Shown: one piece after another, positions 35,994 to 47,500 of the stretch | Layout of the letters: each line of letters opens with the position of its first letter | Numbering within the stretch: position 1 is the first letter of the stretch | Assembly: GCA_023313575.1 (NCBI GenBank) | Contig: JAJTTP010000002.1 | Span: forward strand, 806,001 to 870,000 | Length of the DNA: 64,000 nucleotides | Origin: Eutypella sp. D-1 | Taxonomy: Eukaryota; Ascomycota; Sordariomycetes; Xylariales; Diatrypaceae | Direction: 5' to 3' | Notes under the pieces: model-generated | The model's input: only the letters and a program-made list of their open reading frames with translations | What the model was told of the DNA's origin: nothing | The model's database searches: none | Made by a program: the position numbers and the translations under genes

Positions 35994-38531
35994 TCACATG
36001 ACATCCTGTGACGAGTAGTAGCCGCCGGCGTAGACGTGCTCGGCCTCCCACTTCAGGAAGTCGCCGAGGTCGTGGCCGAGATTGTAGCCCATAGGGACGA
36101 CGTCAACGTCGACGTCGTCGGCAGCGGTGTCGTGACCGTTGGCGCCGCCGATCATGCGCAGGTCTAACATGGGGCTCTGTGGCATGCTGGCGAGGCTCTC
36201 GCGTATTGCGCGAGTCCCGCTATTGTTGGTGCCGAGGCCCATATTCGCAGCCATCACGTCGATACCGGGGCCGGCGTAGATCTTGGACGAGTGACGGTCG
36301 GCGTATAAGTCCGAATCAATCGAGGCGTATGGTTCGCTCGTTTTGGGCCCAGGTAGCCCGAGGCCCTGTACCGCCGCCTGCCGCCGCAGCGTCTCCCACC
36401 GATGATGCGCGCTGTACGGGTTGTCCTGCTTGATATCGTTGTATGACACGTCGGGGTAATACTCGCCGCCGGAGATTGTGCTGGTGGGGCTCGGGGGCGA
36501 CTGGTGCGGCGCCGCTATCGCTGCCGCCTCAGCCTCAGCACGGGCCTTGGCCTGGGCAGCAAGCTCCGGGTCCTCGGTCTGTAGGCTGCCAATGTCGCCA
36601 GCCTCGAACCCAAACGAGTCCCACCAGTCGATGATGTCGTCGATTTCCTCCATAGTCCGTCGGCGGATCGTGTCATCACTCTCGGAGTTCCAATCGCCAG
36701 CGCCGCCGAGGATCGCCATCTGGAAGGCCGTCCAGTCGAGGCCGTCGTCAGCGCCGCCCAGTGTCGGCTCTGGCATCAGATCCGACTTGGCCACACGGAT
36801 GGGACCGTGTAGGTAAGCCGGCGCCGCCAGGGTACATTGCGACGCTCGAAAATAAACGTACTCCTCATCGTCGTCGAGGAAGCCACTGCCATTACTGTCC
36901 TGTCTATTCCGCTGCTGTTGCTGGTCGTGGTCCAGGAACAGCTCGTCCGACCTGATACCTGGAGTCGACGCTGAGGACGCCTCGGGGATACTGGGAAGAG
37001 CTGGCGGCTGCTTGCGGATGGCCATGAGCCCCCGCAGGCTCTTTCTAGGAGAGGGGGGCTGGTACCCCTTGGTGGCGATCGCGTCGTCATTCGGTGCAGA
37101 CGAAGGCGACTCGCCTAGGAATAGCTCGTCGCGGTCTGATGATGATAGTTCAAATCGCTCCACATGCTCATCGTCGTCGGCGACGAAGAACGTCGGGCCC
37201 GGCCTCTCCTCCTTCGTTGCCTCCCCAGATACGTTTACGCCGGCGGAGCCGATCCGTGAGGGGAGGTCCTCGAGATGGAACGGCTCGATAGGGGTATCGG
37301 CGGTGGGCTCCGGATCGTCCGACGTCGACTTCGAAGCCGCCGGGGTCTCGTTATCGAGTTGCTCCTGTGTTTGCTCTTGTTTTTTCTGCTGCTGCTGCAG
37401 CTGGTGTCTGAACTGTGACATCCTCCGCCGCCGCTTGAACTCTTCCAACTGAGCCTCAGTAAGCATCTCGTCCACCTCGACCTTGTTAAACAACCGGCCA
37501 GAGAACAGCTCCGTCATGTTCTCAGTAAGCGTCCATCTTGGGGTATGTTTCATAGCCGGCTTGTTAACAACGGCTTTCCGGAGCGGTTTGACCGCAGACT
37601 TCGGGCTACTCTTCTTCGCCTTCTTACGCTTAGAGACTGTGGGACTACGAATGGGGACCGCCGGAGTAGCACCATATGATATGTTCAGACGCGGCTGTGG
37701 CCTCTGCCTTAGCGGAGACTGAAGTATTGGAGAGATGTCGGGGGTCGTCGGACCCGGCCTGTCAGTGAACGACTGCGACATGGGCGCCTCTTCTTCGAAC
37801 ACCACTGTCGTCCGCGGCGTTTCCTCGCTTTTTGTATTTCGTTCCGACTCGATTTGAGTCGGCGTGCTGCCGACGACCTTAAATGCTTCGTCTGCTTCCT
37901 GTATGAATTTTTGAATATTCTCTGAAAATTCCTTCACGGTTTGCTGCACCTCGGGCTCTTCAAATGATCTCCTGGTCCTATCTTCGAATGAAAGTGGTGA
38001 TAGATATTTGCGGTCCGATGTTGATATGTCTGATACTATTGATTCGTTGCTACGTTTTAACAACAAGTCATGTGAGTAGTCCTGATGACTTTCGGGTGGG
38101 ACTGGAGGTAAAAACCGGTCATCCTCGTAGGTGGTTGTGCTAGACTGTAGTGACTCCTGACTGTTGTCCTTCTTTGATGCGTCACAAAGGCAAGGCCTCC
38201 TTGGAGCAAATGGCCGAGAAGCAAGGTCGGCATTGTGATCGCAACTACACAAGGAACTAGCCGAGGAGCGTGGTGTAAGGCTCGGAACAAGGCTCGGGAC
38301 AGGCGGAAGAGAGCCAAAGACATTATGGACGCTGCTGGATCTGGTAGGTCTGGATGTCGGCTTTTTGCTGTTCATCACATACCACGAATTCTTATTCCTG
38401 TCCCTGAACACATCATCGAGACCCTCATCACTATCAGAGGGGGTCCCGCCTTCGAGCTCACTCAGCGCGCGCCGATGACCACCCCGTTGCGATATTAACC
38501 TCCTGATTCTCGACCCTGGTGTAGATAACAT
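35994..38531 (-). CDS. Hypothetical protein, large and mostly disordered
   Basis: Single-exon frame of 845 aa starting at the ATG at 38529-38531. I do not recognise a named family. It is rich in Ser/Pro/Glu and largely disordered. Visible islands are: a Cys-containing segment near 94-116; a segment near 196-222 (QTVKEFSENIQKFIQEADEAF), probably helical; a basic cluster KRKKAKK at 301-307 resembling a nuclear signal; and a block near 330-395 (PRWTLTENMTELFSG then EVDEMLTEAQLEEFKRRRR) running into a Gln-rich coiled coil. The phrase DELFL occurs twice, near 468 and 529. The best-ordered part is 596-645, WTAFQMAILGGAGDW followed by EEIDDIIDWWDSFGFE. Composition and long uninterrupted coding suggest a real gene. 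A regulatory or scaffold role is only a guess. Confidence 0.8.
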   Translation of the reverse strand: MLSTPGSRIRRLISQRGGHRRALSELEGGTPSDSDEGLDDVFRDRNKNSWYVMNSKKPTSRPTRSSSVHNVFGSLPPVPSLVPSLTPRSSASSLCSCDHNADLASRPFAPRRPCLCDASKKDNSQESLQSSTTTYEDDRFLPPVPPESHQDYSHDLLLKRSNESIVSDISTSDRKYLSPLSFEDRTRRSFEEPEVQQTVKEFSENIQKFIQEADEAFKVVGSTPTQIESERNTKSEETPRTTVVFEEEAPMSQSFTDRPGPTTPDISPILQSPLRQRPQPRLNISYGATPAVPIRSPTVSKRKKAKKSSPKSAVKPLRKAVVNKPAMKHTPRWTLTENMTELFSGRLFNKVEVDEMLTEAQLEEFKRRRRMSQFRHQLQQQQKKQEQTQEQLDNETPAASKSTSDDPEPTADTPIEPFHLEDLPSRIGSAGVNVSGEATKEERPGPTFFVADDDEHVERFELSSSDRDELFLGESPSSAPNDDAIATKGYQPPSPRKSLRGLMAIRKQPPALPSIPEASSASTPGIRSDELFLDHDQQQQRNRQDSNGSGFLDDDEEYVYFRASQCTLAAPAYLHGPIRVAKSDLMPEPTLGGADDGLDWTAFQMAILGGAGDWNSESDDTIRRRTMEEIDDIIDWWDSFGFEAGDIGSLQTEDPELAAQAKARAEAEAAAIAAPHQSPPSPTSTISGGEYYPDVSYNDIKQDNPYSAHHRWETLRRQAAVQGLGLPGPKTSEPYASIDSDLYADRHSSKIYAGPGIDVMAANMGLGTNNSGTRAIRESLASMPQSPMLDLRMIGGANGHDTAADDVDVDVVPMGYNLGHDLGDFLKWEAEHVYAGGYYSSQDVM

Positions 38532-41500
38532 GGTGATGATTTGGTCTCAGACACAAGGTAAGAGACAGACAGATAGACTGCGATAGCGCGGGGGTGAAAG
38601 GGAATTGCACGCATTTATCAACCATCAATGCATGAGGAGTCCACCTGGAAGTCTAGTAAGAATGTAACATGAGAGGGTTGCCCCCTAGCTGATTGGGAAA
38701 CGGAAATCTGGTTAGAGGGTGACTGACGGTTTGGAGCGTCGTCGTATGGTTTCACAAGTATGGCTCAGGCACAGCTGTACCGTAGATAATCAAAAGACCG
38801 AAACTTTAGAAAGGCATGTGAGCGAACAAGAGAAGACGAGGCAGCAGCTCTCAGCGGAGGTGCGAATGGCAGCCCTATTGAAGGGTGGCGGGCTGGCGGG
38901 CAGGGTCAGAAACTGATAATGGTGTATATACTACCCATGAACATACTACTACGTAGTAAGCTGGGGGGAGGGTCAAGGGCCCCCTGCTCGGTCGATGTCA
39001 TTGTCCATTGGTTCACACGATGAGTTGCAGCGATATGATCGTCCTGGATTCCCAAGAGTTGACGCAACCTTGTTGTTACCATGTTACCATGTTACTTGTA
39101 CTCTGTCTACCTGCTCCCTGCCCAGAGAAGGGCAAGACAGGATACCTGGGAGATGCGTACCGAACCAATTCTTGGCCGCATGCTACAATGGGCTGAATGG
39201 AATGGAGCAGCCGAAGGGGGAGTGGGCTTGCAGTGGGCTTGTACTGGGCAATGCCTCTCTCATGTCTCTCACCTAATACAAACTGAGTGGGATGACTACC
39301 TACTTTGCTACTTGACTACTAACAGTCAACATGCCGGGAAGAGTAAAGGACTGTATCAATGTACTTAGACAAAACGGGGTCGCCACGATCCATGAGGACT
39401 GGGGGCTAAAAAAAGTTACCTGCTTAGGTACTCCCAGACAGACGATATGCAGACTGCCGGGCCCGGCAAAAAAGATTAGCAAAAAGGTCGTTGGACCTGG
39501 ACCACGATATTACGATAACACATAGCAGTAATCTCTTTGACCTGAAGTGATGGGCCCGACTATGGACCCAACCGACGATGAACCCGGCGATGAACCAACC
39601 CCGAGGCCCTAAAGCGCGGACAATTGGTATTACTATCTCCAACAAGCACATATCATTCTTGCGCTACCTTGATTTGAAATAAATCTTAGCTCGGCGGTGA
39701 GAACGAACAGCTCAAGACTAGACGAAGAGCAGTAGTTGGCGATTTACTACTAAAGCGTGGAGAGTAATCGATATTGATGGAGATTATGACTGATCACAGA
39801 TTCTGACCAATATTGTACCTTTAGTAATATGCATGAAATATTGAGAATTGGCACGGGGAGTTTCTAGCTACTTAGGTAGGTAGCTTGTTTAAAAGGATCG
39901 TTCGCTTCGACAACCTATTCCGGCTTCTATCAGGGAAGTTGACATTAAAAGTTGAAGCAAGAATCTATCGAGGGTGGATGCCCTGATGAGGGTGTTCAGG
40001 CACATACCTGCTGTAGGGACATACCTACCTAGTGCCTAGGTACTGTAGGGGAAGGGAGAAGAGCAAAACAACCTTAGTCGACAGGCCCAACAGTGCCGAT
40101 TTACCTCGGTACGTACATACAGGTACCTACCTACCAGGTAAGGTAGGGCTAATTACTAAGTACCTAGGATGACCCCTCTGCCCCTCAGTTCGTCCTGCCC
40201 CCAGCAGTATAGCAGGTTGCGCAGGTGCACCGGCAGCAGAACATACCGACGATGTTAGGGCTCCATGGTGAGGTCCATCATAAACGTTGCCTACCCCATT
40301 CTGACCGTTGTACCTCGCACATATACCTTAATAGGTAAGTTACTTGTAGATGCCAAGATGGACTTGCCAACATGGGAAAATAGTTCAAGGTTGCCGCTTG
40401 AGTAGCGCGCTGCACCCGCACCCCACCCGGTATCTATAGATATAAGTCAGGTACTTATTGTATAAGTACATTTCTAGGTGCTATGTGAGGCAAGGCAAGT
40501 ATCCGAGGATGGAGGGGATGGGTATCTTAATGCTTGTCACCGAAAACGAATATGCTAAAAAGCACCTATGTAAGGAAGTGACAAATTCGGTAAGTTCACT
40601 TACGGAATTAGGAAACTCTCAAGTTAGTAATCGGCACCTAGTGGTAGTCAGGTAGTTAGTGGAACGTTTTTTTCTATATTTTCTCCTGGACTCCCTTGAA
40701 TCGTTTCGATAGTTTCCTTCTTAGCGCTGTCTGAACTAAAACGTTACTATGCACTTGTTTAAGCCCTGGAGTGTTTATATTGATCCATGAATGGGTTGAG
40801 TGAGGCTTAAGCTGGGAGAACGGTTCCAGCGGTTCCAGGTCGATATAGGTATCTACCCAGGTACTACCATACTTAGCTGACTAGTGGCTGCATCAACCCC
40901 GAAAATGCTCCCCCGTATAGGATCGACTTATTGGCCCCCACTGATAATTAGTTATTTCAAGGGATTATTTACATACGGATCGCGCGCTGAGTTAGATAAT
41001 AGTTAATTCCAAATTCCAAATACCCTTTCTTTTTCTTTCACAACCCTCAGGGAGACAGGGCAGGACATCAAAGAAAGCAGAGCCTGATTACTTAGGTAGT
41101 TATTACAAAGTGGAAAAGGCGGGATGGAAAGTTGAAGTGAGCAATATATGGTCAGACCCGCCGTCATGCGCACATATTATGTGCTAGGTATGGTATGTGT
41201 ATGGTAGCATTTTACACTTACATATCGGGTCGGCCTACCCTCCAAATGCGTAATCCACCCAACCTTCACCTGCTTCTTTCGCCAGGTGGCTGAGAAGTCT
41301 CGCTTGACGATCTACGAATACCTAGCTATCTACATATATAGTTGTCGGTGGTTCCCACGCCATCATGGCAGTGTCAGGACCGAGCAGTTAGAAAGCCAAT
41401 TCATCCCTCCTCTCCCGATATCCGAACAATAGGCGCGAAGTGATGCGATCGTAGGAGCGGAAGTCAGATATTGAGTTATGTGGGCATGCCTAGTTACTTT

Positions 41501-44500
41501 ATCCAAATCGTTCATCATAGTAAATCCTTCAAGCGCTCATCACCACAAAGACAAACTAACTAATAGTCAAGCTATTTCCCTCGGCCTAATACAAATATAG
41601 GGCCACACATGCTATGGAGTGAACTAATAACTACCTTGTCTGGAGGAATACACACACACACACACAAATCATGAGCACGTGTGAGCAGGTTTCCCTCAGG
41701 GAATGCCTCTCTCTCCGGTGTAAATCCCGTTCCCTTTGTGCAAAGTCGTTAATTAGCGCAGGCAGGGCCCGCCGAGCCGTGGAATGTCGGAGTGTAGGAG
41801 TGTTCGGAGGGAATGTGGGAAGTGTGGTCTACCTACACTACTGTGTACGGGTATGGGAGAAACGGCATTGCACGCTACACACACTAACGAAAATGACAGG
41901 CCCCCGGTGCTAATTGCATACATGATAGGATGGCTGTGCAAACAACAGCCCCCAAACCACCACTAACGGCTTACATACATCGCCGGTAGACAGATAAAAT
42001 ACCAACAAATCATCGGTAGAGAAGCTGCCCAGGTGCCGATATAGTTGCTATCAAGGTACTCCCTATCTATTTCGAACACACCCTCTCCCCGTGACATGGC
42101 TCAGAGCGGCCCGTACCCTGGCCCTTCTCTGCTTCTCACTCAGAGTACTCCGTGCTGAGTACCGAGCAAACTGCCCAAGCCCCAGGCAGCCAGGATAGGC
42201 CCTGTCTCGAAATCCCGGTTCCGCAATCTGGCCCCCCCTTCTGAAAGCGGAAGTGACCTTTTCATCAGGTTACTTGGCTGCTTGGTACAATGCAGTAGTG
42301 TGTACCCAGGCAACCAGGTAGTTGATTTTGTTACTAGCACTCCAAAAGTTCACATGGGAGTGGGGAGCATTGAACTTGATAGCCTATGTAGTTAGATCCT
42401 CCTGGTATGCCGATCTGTCCAGATGGACCCAGCATCGACAGACCAACAGATATGATCCTAGATGATCCTGGACCTAAACAAGAAGTTCTCTGCTGTCGTC
42501 AACCTTGCTCCGACCAGATCCCATCGCGAAACAACTCTTGGAGCCGCATTATCCAACAACAACTGATACATTTATCAGTAGATGCAAAGAAATACGGAGT
42601 TCACTGATACAATTACGACGCCCCGTACTCCGTACTACTACGCGTATTACTATGTACATCGGGGCATACAAAGGAGAGGCCGGGCAGCAGCCGAGGGAAA
42701 GTAAAGGTTACTGGTCATTTGTTGTAACTCGCTCGGCAAGGCACATGGCAAACGGGGTTGGACCCATGCTGCCTAGCTATCCTCGATCGTACGTGCCCTC
42801 CCTGCGCCCTGTGTATGGCTCTTTAAACCCTTGCTTCACTTGGCATGTCCACAGGGGGGGGGGTGTTTCCACCCTCGTAACTCGCCGTAGCGCATCAATC
42901 CCTCAAGCCACCATCCGCGGTTCTCATTCTCGATCACCGGACCGCGGATGTTTTTTAAACGCTGTCGCCTAACTAACCAACTAACTAATTGCTTGCGAAC
43001 TGATGTCTCTATGTAGACGCGGTTGTCACCCATCTCCAGGGAAGGAAGAAGACTCTCATTCCAACGGAGCTTTTGGGATCGCAAACAGATCTCCTGCATG
43101 ACGTACGATCCCGAGCTGCACCCAATAATCGGATGCATCCTAACCCTTCAGACTAGTCCATGTCTATCTCTCGCGTGCAATGAATGATGCCGTGAGGGCG
43201 GATGAGGATGAGGACCTCCTGGTCTCACTTTCAAGATCAGGGTATTCTAGTAAGGAACCTGTGACAGTCAGATCGGGTGAGAGAACACACTCCTGTTCCC
43301 AGAATGTTAATGGAGAAAGATGTCTATGTAAGCCGTGTCTGCCTGTCTGGGGATTCTATTGTGGAGGAAACCGCTTGGCGTCAGCAGCGACAGCAGCAAT
43401 AATACCACCACCAACACCAACACCACCACCGCCACATGCATGCCCACGATGTCACCCTCTCAGTTTGATTAAGTGTTTCGACTGTCCTCTACATACAGTG
43501 AGATGAAATGTGTGTATGTGTATATGTGTTGCCCGCCATTTCTAACTCAGATGAAAGCGCGAGCAAACACATACCATCCGTACTTTACGTATAAGAAAGA
43601 ATATGTGAAGTACCGGGGCCACCGGCATGCATAATCTACGTAGAGAAAGCTACCCCATCCGTTTCGGAATGCGCGGGTCAAGGGGTTTGGACCGTACATT
43701 ATCGGTGACCGTTTTGATGTCCAAAGAGAATGGAACTGCGAAAGAAGAAGAAAAAAACAAGAATTAAAGGACAGCAAATGGGAAGGCTCTGCAGAGGCGC
43801 CTGATCTGACTACGCGCACTCGCCTATTACAGTAATGGTATGGAGAGACGGAGGCTGTGAGCATCTCTTAGACCTTCCGAATTACGACCGATCTGTGCTC
43901 CCGACTTATAGTTTCCGACATTTTCCCAGCCACACGCATAGACAAACTAGACTAGACTCTACTTGGCAGAATTACGGTCATTCTACCCTTTTACGTGGGT
44001 AGTGGGGAAGAGAGAGAGAGCTGACTATCATGCAACGAGCAAGCTGGAATTCTGGCTGGTGAGGCAAGGCTGGATCTTTTAATCGCATCGGCCTTTAAGC
44101 CAGCCAGCGTGGGAGGGAGTATGTAGGGAAGGAGGTAGAAGAAGGAGAAAGAGGCGCGCCGCCCCGTTGCAGAGGATCTAGCCATCGAACAGTTTCTCGT
44201 CGCAATCGCGGCTAATCCACGTCGCTGATAGGCGCGGCGAGCCCTCGAACAGGTGTACTATGTAGTACTGAATGGGCGGAGACCCTCTTTATTAGCCGAC
44301 ACCGCCCCCTTCCCTCCCTCGCAGCATGAGTCCCTTTTCATCCAAACTCTGCGCGGTTCGGTCGGCTAGCTGCTGAAGCGTACCAAGGGATAGCCTGGTA
44401 GAAACTCGAAAGTCTAGCCTGCAGTTCGGGGCTCTCCCGTGCGCGCAGTTCAATCTCGAAGCAGAGAGCAGAGAGCAGGGCCAAGATGCATTGCTTGCGC

Positions 44501-47500
44501 CTCCCCGGGCCTGGGGCTAGTGCCCGCACGCACGCGCTCCGCTCCGCTCCCCCTGCACATTCATCGATTGATAAGAGGGAAATCCCCCGGAGCTCGGTTG
44601 TACGGGGGTTGACGCACGAGACATTCTACAAACAAAGCAGCGGGAACTACGCTGGGGGGAAAGAATTGAAAGAAGAGATGGCTCGTGTCACGACCACGGG
44701 TACCTGTGGGGTTGATGAGAGGGTGTGTCTGTTTCTCCTCCATGCAGCTTATGTACCAGGATAGGTAGCTATAACAAAGCAGGAGGTGAATGTTAGGGTG
44801 TTGGACCTAAAATCCAACCCGCCTTCATCCGCCAACACCTCTAACTATCCAGTGTAGCCACCTATCATTTTTCATCGGTTTACTGTTCTATGAATCGTTC
44901 AAATTTCATTTCGTAAGCTGTCAAGTATCAGGCCGGAATCAGGGGTAAAAGTTGAACTGTTCCCACCACCGTAAAGTTAACTGACGCCAGCTGAAGTGGT
45001 GGTCTAGAACCCAGTCGTTCACTTATCCAGTTTTACTTGTACATATCCTGACAGACACCCGGATTGAAACAGGATTTACGACCACTCCTGCGGGCGCTGC
45101 CGCTTCAAAAGTTCCCTCCCTCCTTCCCCCCTGCTTGGCTGAGGGACGAAGGCGTGCCATCTATATGCACGAAATAATTTACCAAGGCCCGCTACAGCTG
45201 TCAGGAAGAACGGAGCTGGCAAGGACGGCAGCGGGTTCGTTGGGGTGGCATTCGTATATTATCAGCCAATGACTCTTAGGCGGTCGTCGTTACCTGTCAG
45301 CTCGTCAGCTCGTGATGATCCCACCCAACCGGAGCAGGGTACTCGACGCTGCACCGCCTTGGACTGATGACTTACATATATCACCTACACACCATCTATC
45401 GTGCTTGACGTCAGTCATTGGGTGAATAGCCAGCCGAGTATGCGGAGATTTCAATCAGGTTACTTCACTACCTCCCTGCATACTTGGAGCACTGCCAGGG
45501 TCAGAATACTCGTAAACGAAAACACACAAGACACCATCATAGTTGATTATTGTGACCGTAAAGATGAATCCCATCGCTAAATTCCGCTTCCCGGGTTCAC
45601 AAATTCGCCGACGGATGAAGGCAAAGTGCGCTCCATCGTTTCTGGGCGAACGCCTTTACTAGCCGATCCATCGCGCGAGGACGTTGACGGGTTGTCGGGG
45701 AAATCTCTTTACCATCTTTTAACGTGAACGTCAACAGCTCCCACATAACGAATAGAATTCCCATTCTGACGACAGATGTTCCCGACCCTAGCTCCAGCCT
45801 CAAACTCTAATGAGGTGCCTCAACTCCTTGGTTCGAAGTCTAGATCGAGTTACTTGGCCAGATAAGCTATACGGATTGGTCACAATAATAACCTGTGCAA
45901 TAGTTACAAGGGGGTAATTAGTTTATGATTCTAGTTACCTAAGCCCCCGTCGTGCTAGGAACAGGTTAATTACTTACGAATCCTGCATATTCCTTCTACC
46001 GCACGGCACCGGAATTGACAAAGAAATTCGACCAGTCGCCGCACTGCTACAGGCGTGAACTAAGGGCATTTGAGGTTTGGGGGCCAGTCGAACTTTTCTG
46101 TCATTTAACTGATCCTAAGACCCGCCTGTCTATAGGTCTAGCCCCCAAAACACAAGAAAAGTGATGTCATCTACGCAATAACCAGGAATCCCGCCGCTTC
46201 CTCCCGTACACTTCGGAGACTAGGAGACGACGGGTTAGACGAGATAGTAGGGCTGGCGCAACTACCCCTTTCGGTCTCCTCCCATCGGCCTCCGGACCCA
46301 AGGAAATTACCTGGAGTCACCACGGGGTATAAGTCTCTACAACTCTGGAGCTCGTGGAGCACCTGTGAGCTCTAGGTCAAGATATACGAATCCATGGCGC
46401 CTTTACTTATCAATTGCATGCTCTATTAGCGTGTGGCATGGTGCACCCAGCGACAAGGTGAACCATGACGAACGCGATCCTCCATTGAAGGCCCCACCGT
46501 TCCTGAGGATCCTAGCTGATTTGGTGCTTCAGTAATAACGAGTGGTCTTCCTTCCGACGAGTACGACAGCAGTGGATGCAAGATAGCGAACCCCCCAGCT
46601 TCCACCCTCGCCATCCCCCTTGAGGATCGTGCATGCATACGCATAGGGCTACATTTCTTGGTATGTGCGCACTCGCGAGCACGTGGGGACCCAATGCGGT
46701 GCCATGTACGTTGTACGCTGCCTCCGGGTCGCAAGAGAAGATGTGGGAGATGAATGGAGGGAGGGGAGAAAGTGAGATCCTGAAATGCGCAAGTGACTGC
46801 AGAAGAGAAAGAAGAGAATCCACCTAGTGCAGAGGGGAGCAGGACTACCGATAGATAGATATGTGAACCCGCGCCCATCATCATACGTCTTGTTTTTACG
46901 TCGAGGGTTTCGATGTTCTCGCCAGGAGCTGGCGACTTAGTTGCATGTCTGCTGGGTACATACTCAATGGAGAGATTCACTATCTCTCGTAGAGATCGCT
47001 TTCCTGATCCTGTTTTGTGCTGACTTCCCTCACCTTGGAAGCCAGACCGAGAGTTTTTCACCGAGAGCCTTCGGTAATGAGACAAGCGGCGTCGGTGCAA
47101 GGCAGACTTGACCAAGTCCGGCTCCGAGATCTAGGGCTGCACGACCGGCATCATCCGAGACATGTACCTATTTGCGGCACGCCGAGGGCGCAAGGATGCC
47201 ACTCCCGGGGAGTTCCCCATCACCTTTATTTAGGCATATACAATCTCTCGGAGTAAGACCCGCGACTCACTTTTACCCGTCGCTGGTTACATAGTAGACT
47301 CTTTTTTTTTTGAAGGAGCTAGCAGAGTGCCTAGTAGTGCCTTGCCCAGATTCGGTGGCCAGCCGCACAGGTTCGAATATAGCTGCACAGGGTGCCTAGC
47401 TAGGTCGCACAGAAACAAGTGGCTTTGACGTCGAAGCCGCCACGTTCTGTCACTCCTTGGGAACCCTCACACCTGCCTACTCGTAGACGTGGCTCGCACA

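Noticed and set aside
46426..47115. 229-codon minus-strand open frame
   Set aside because: No recognisable domain, mixed low-complexity composition and no splicing context; probably a chance frame.
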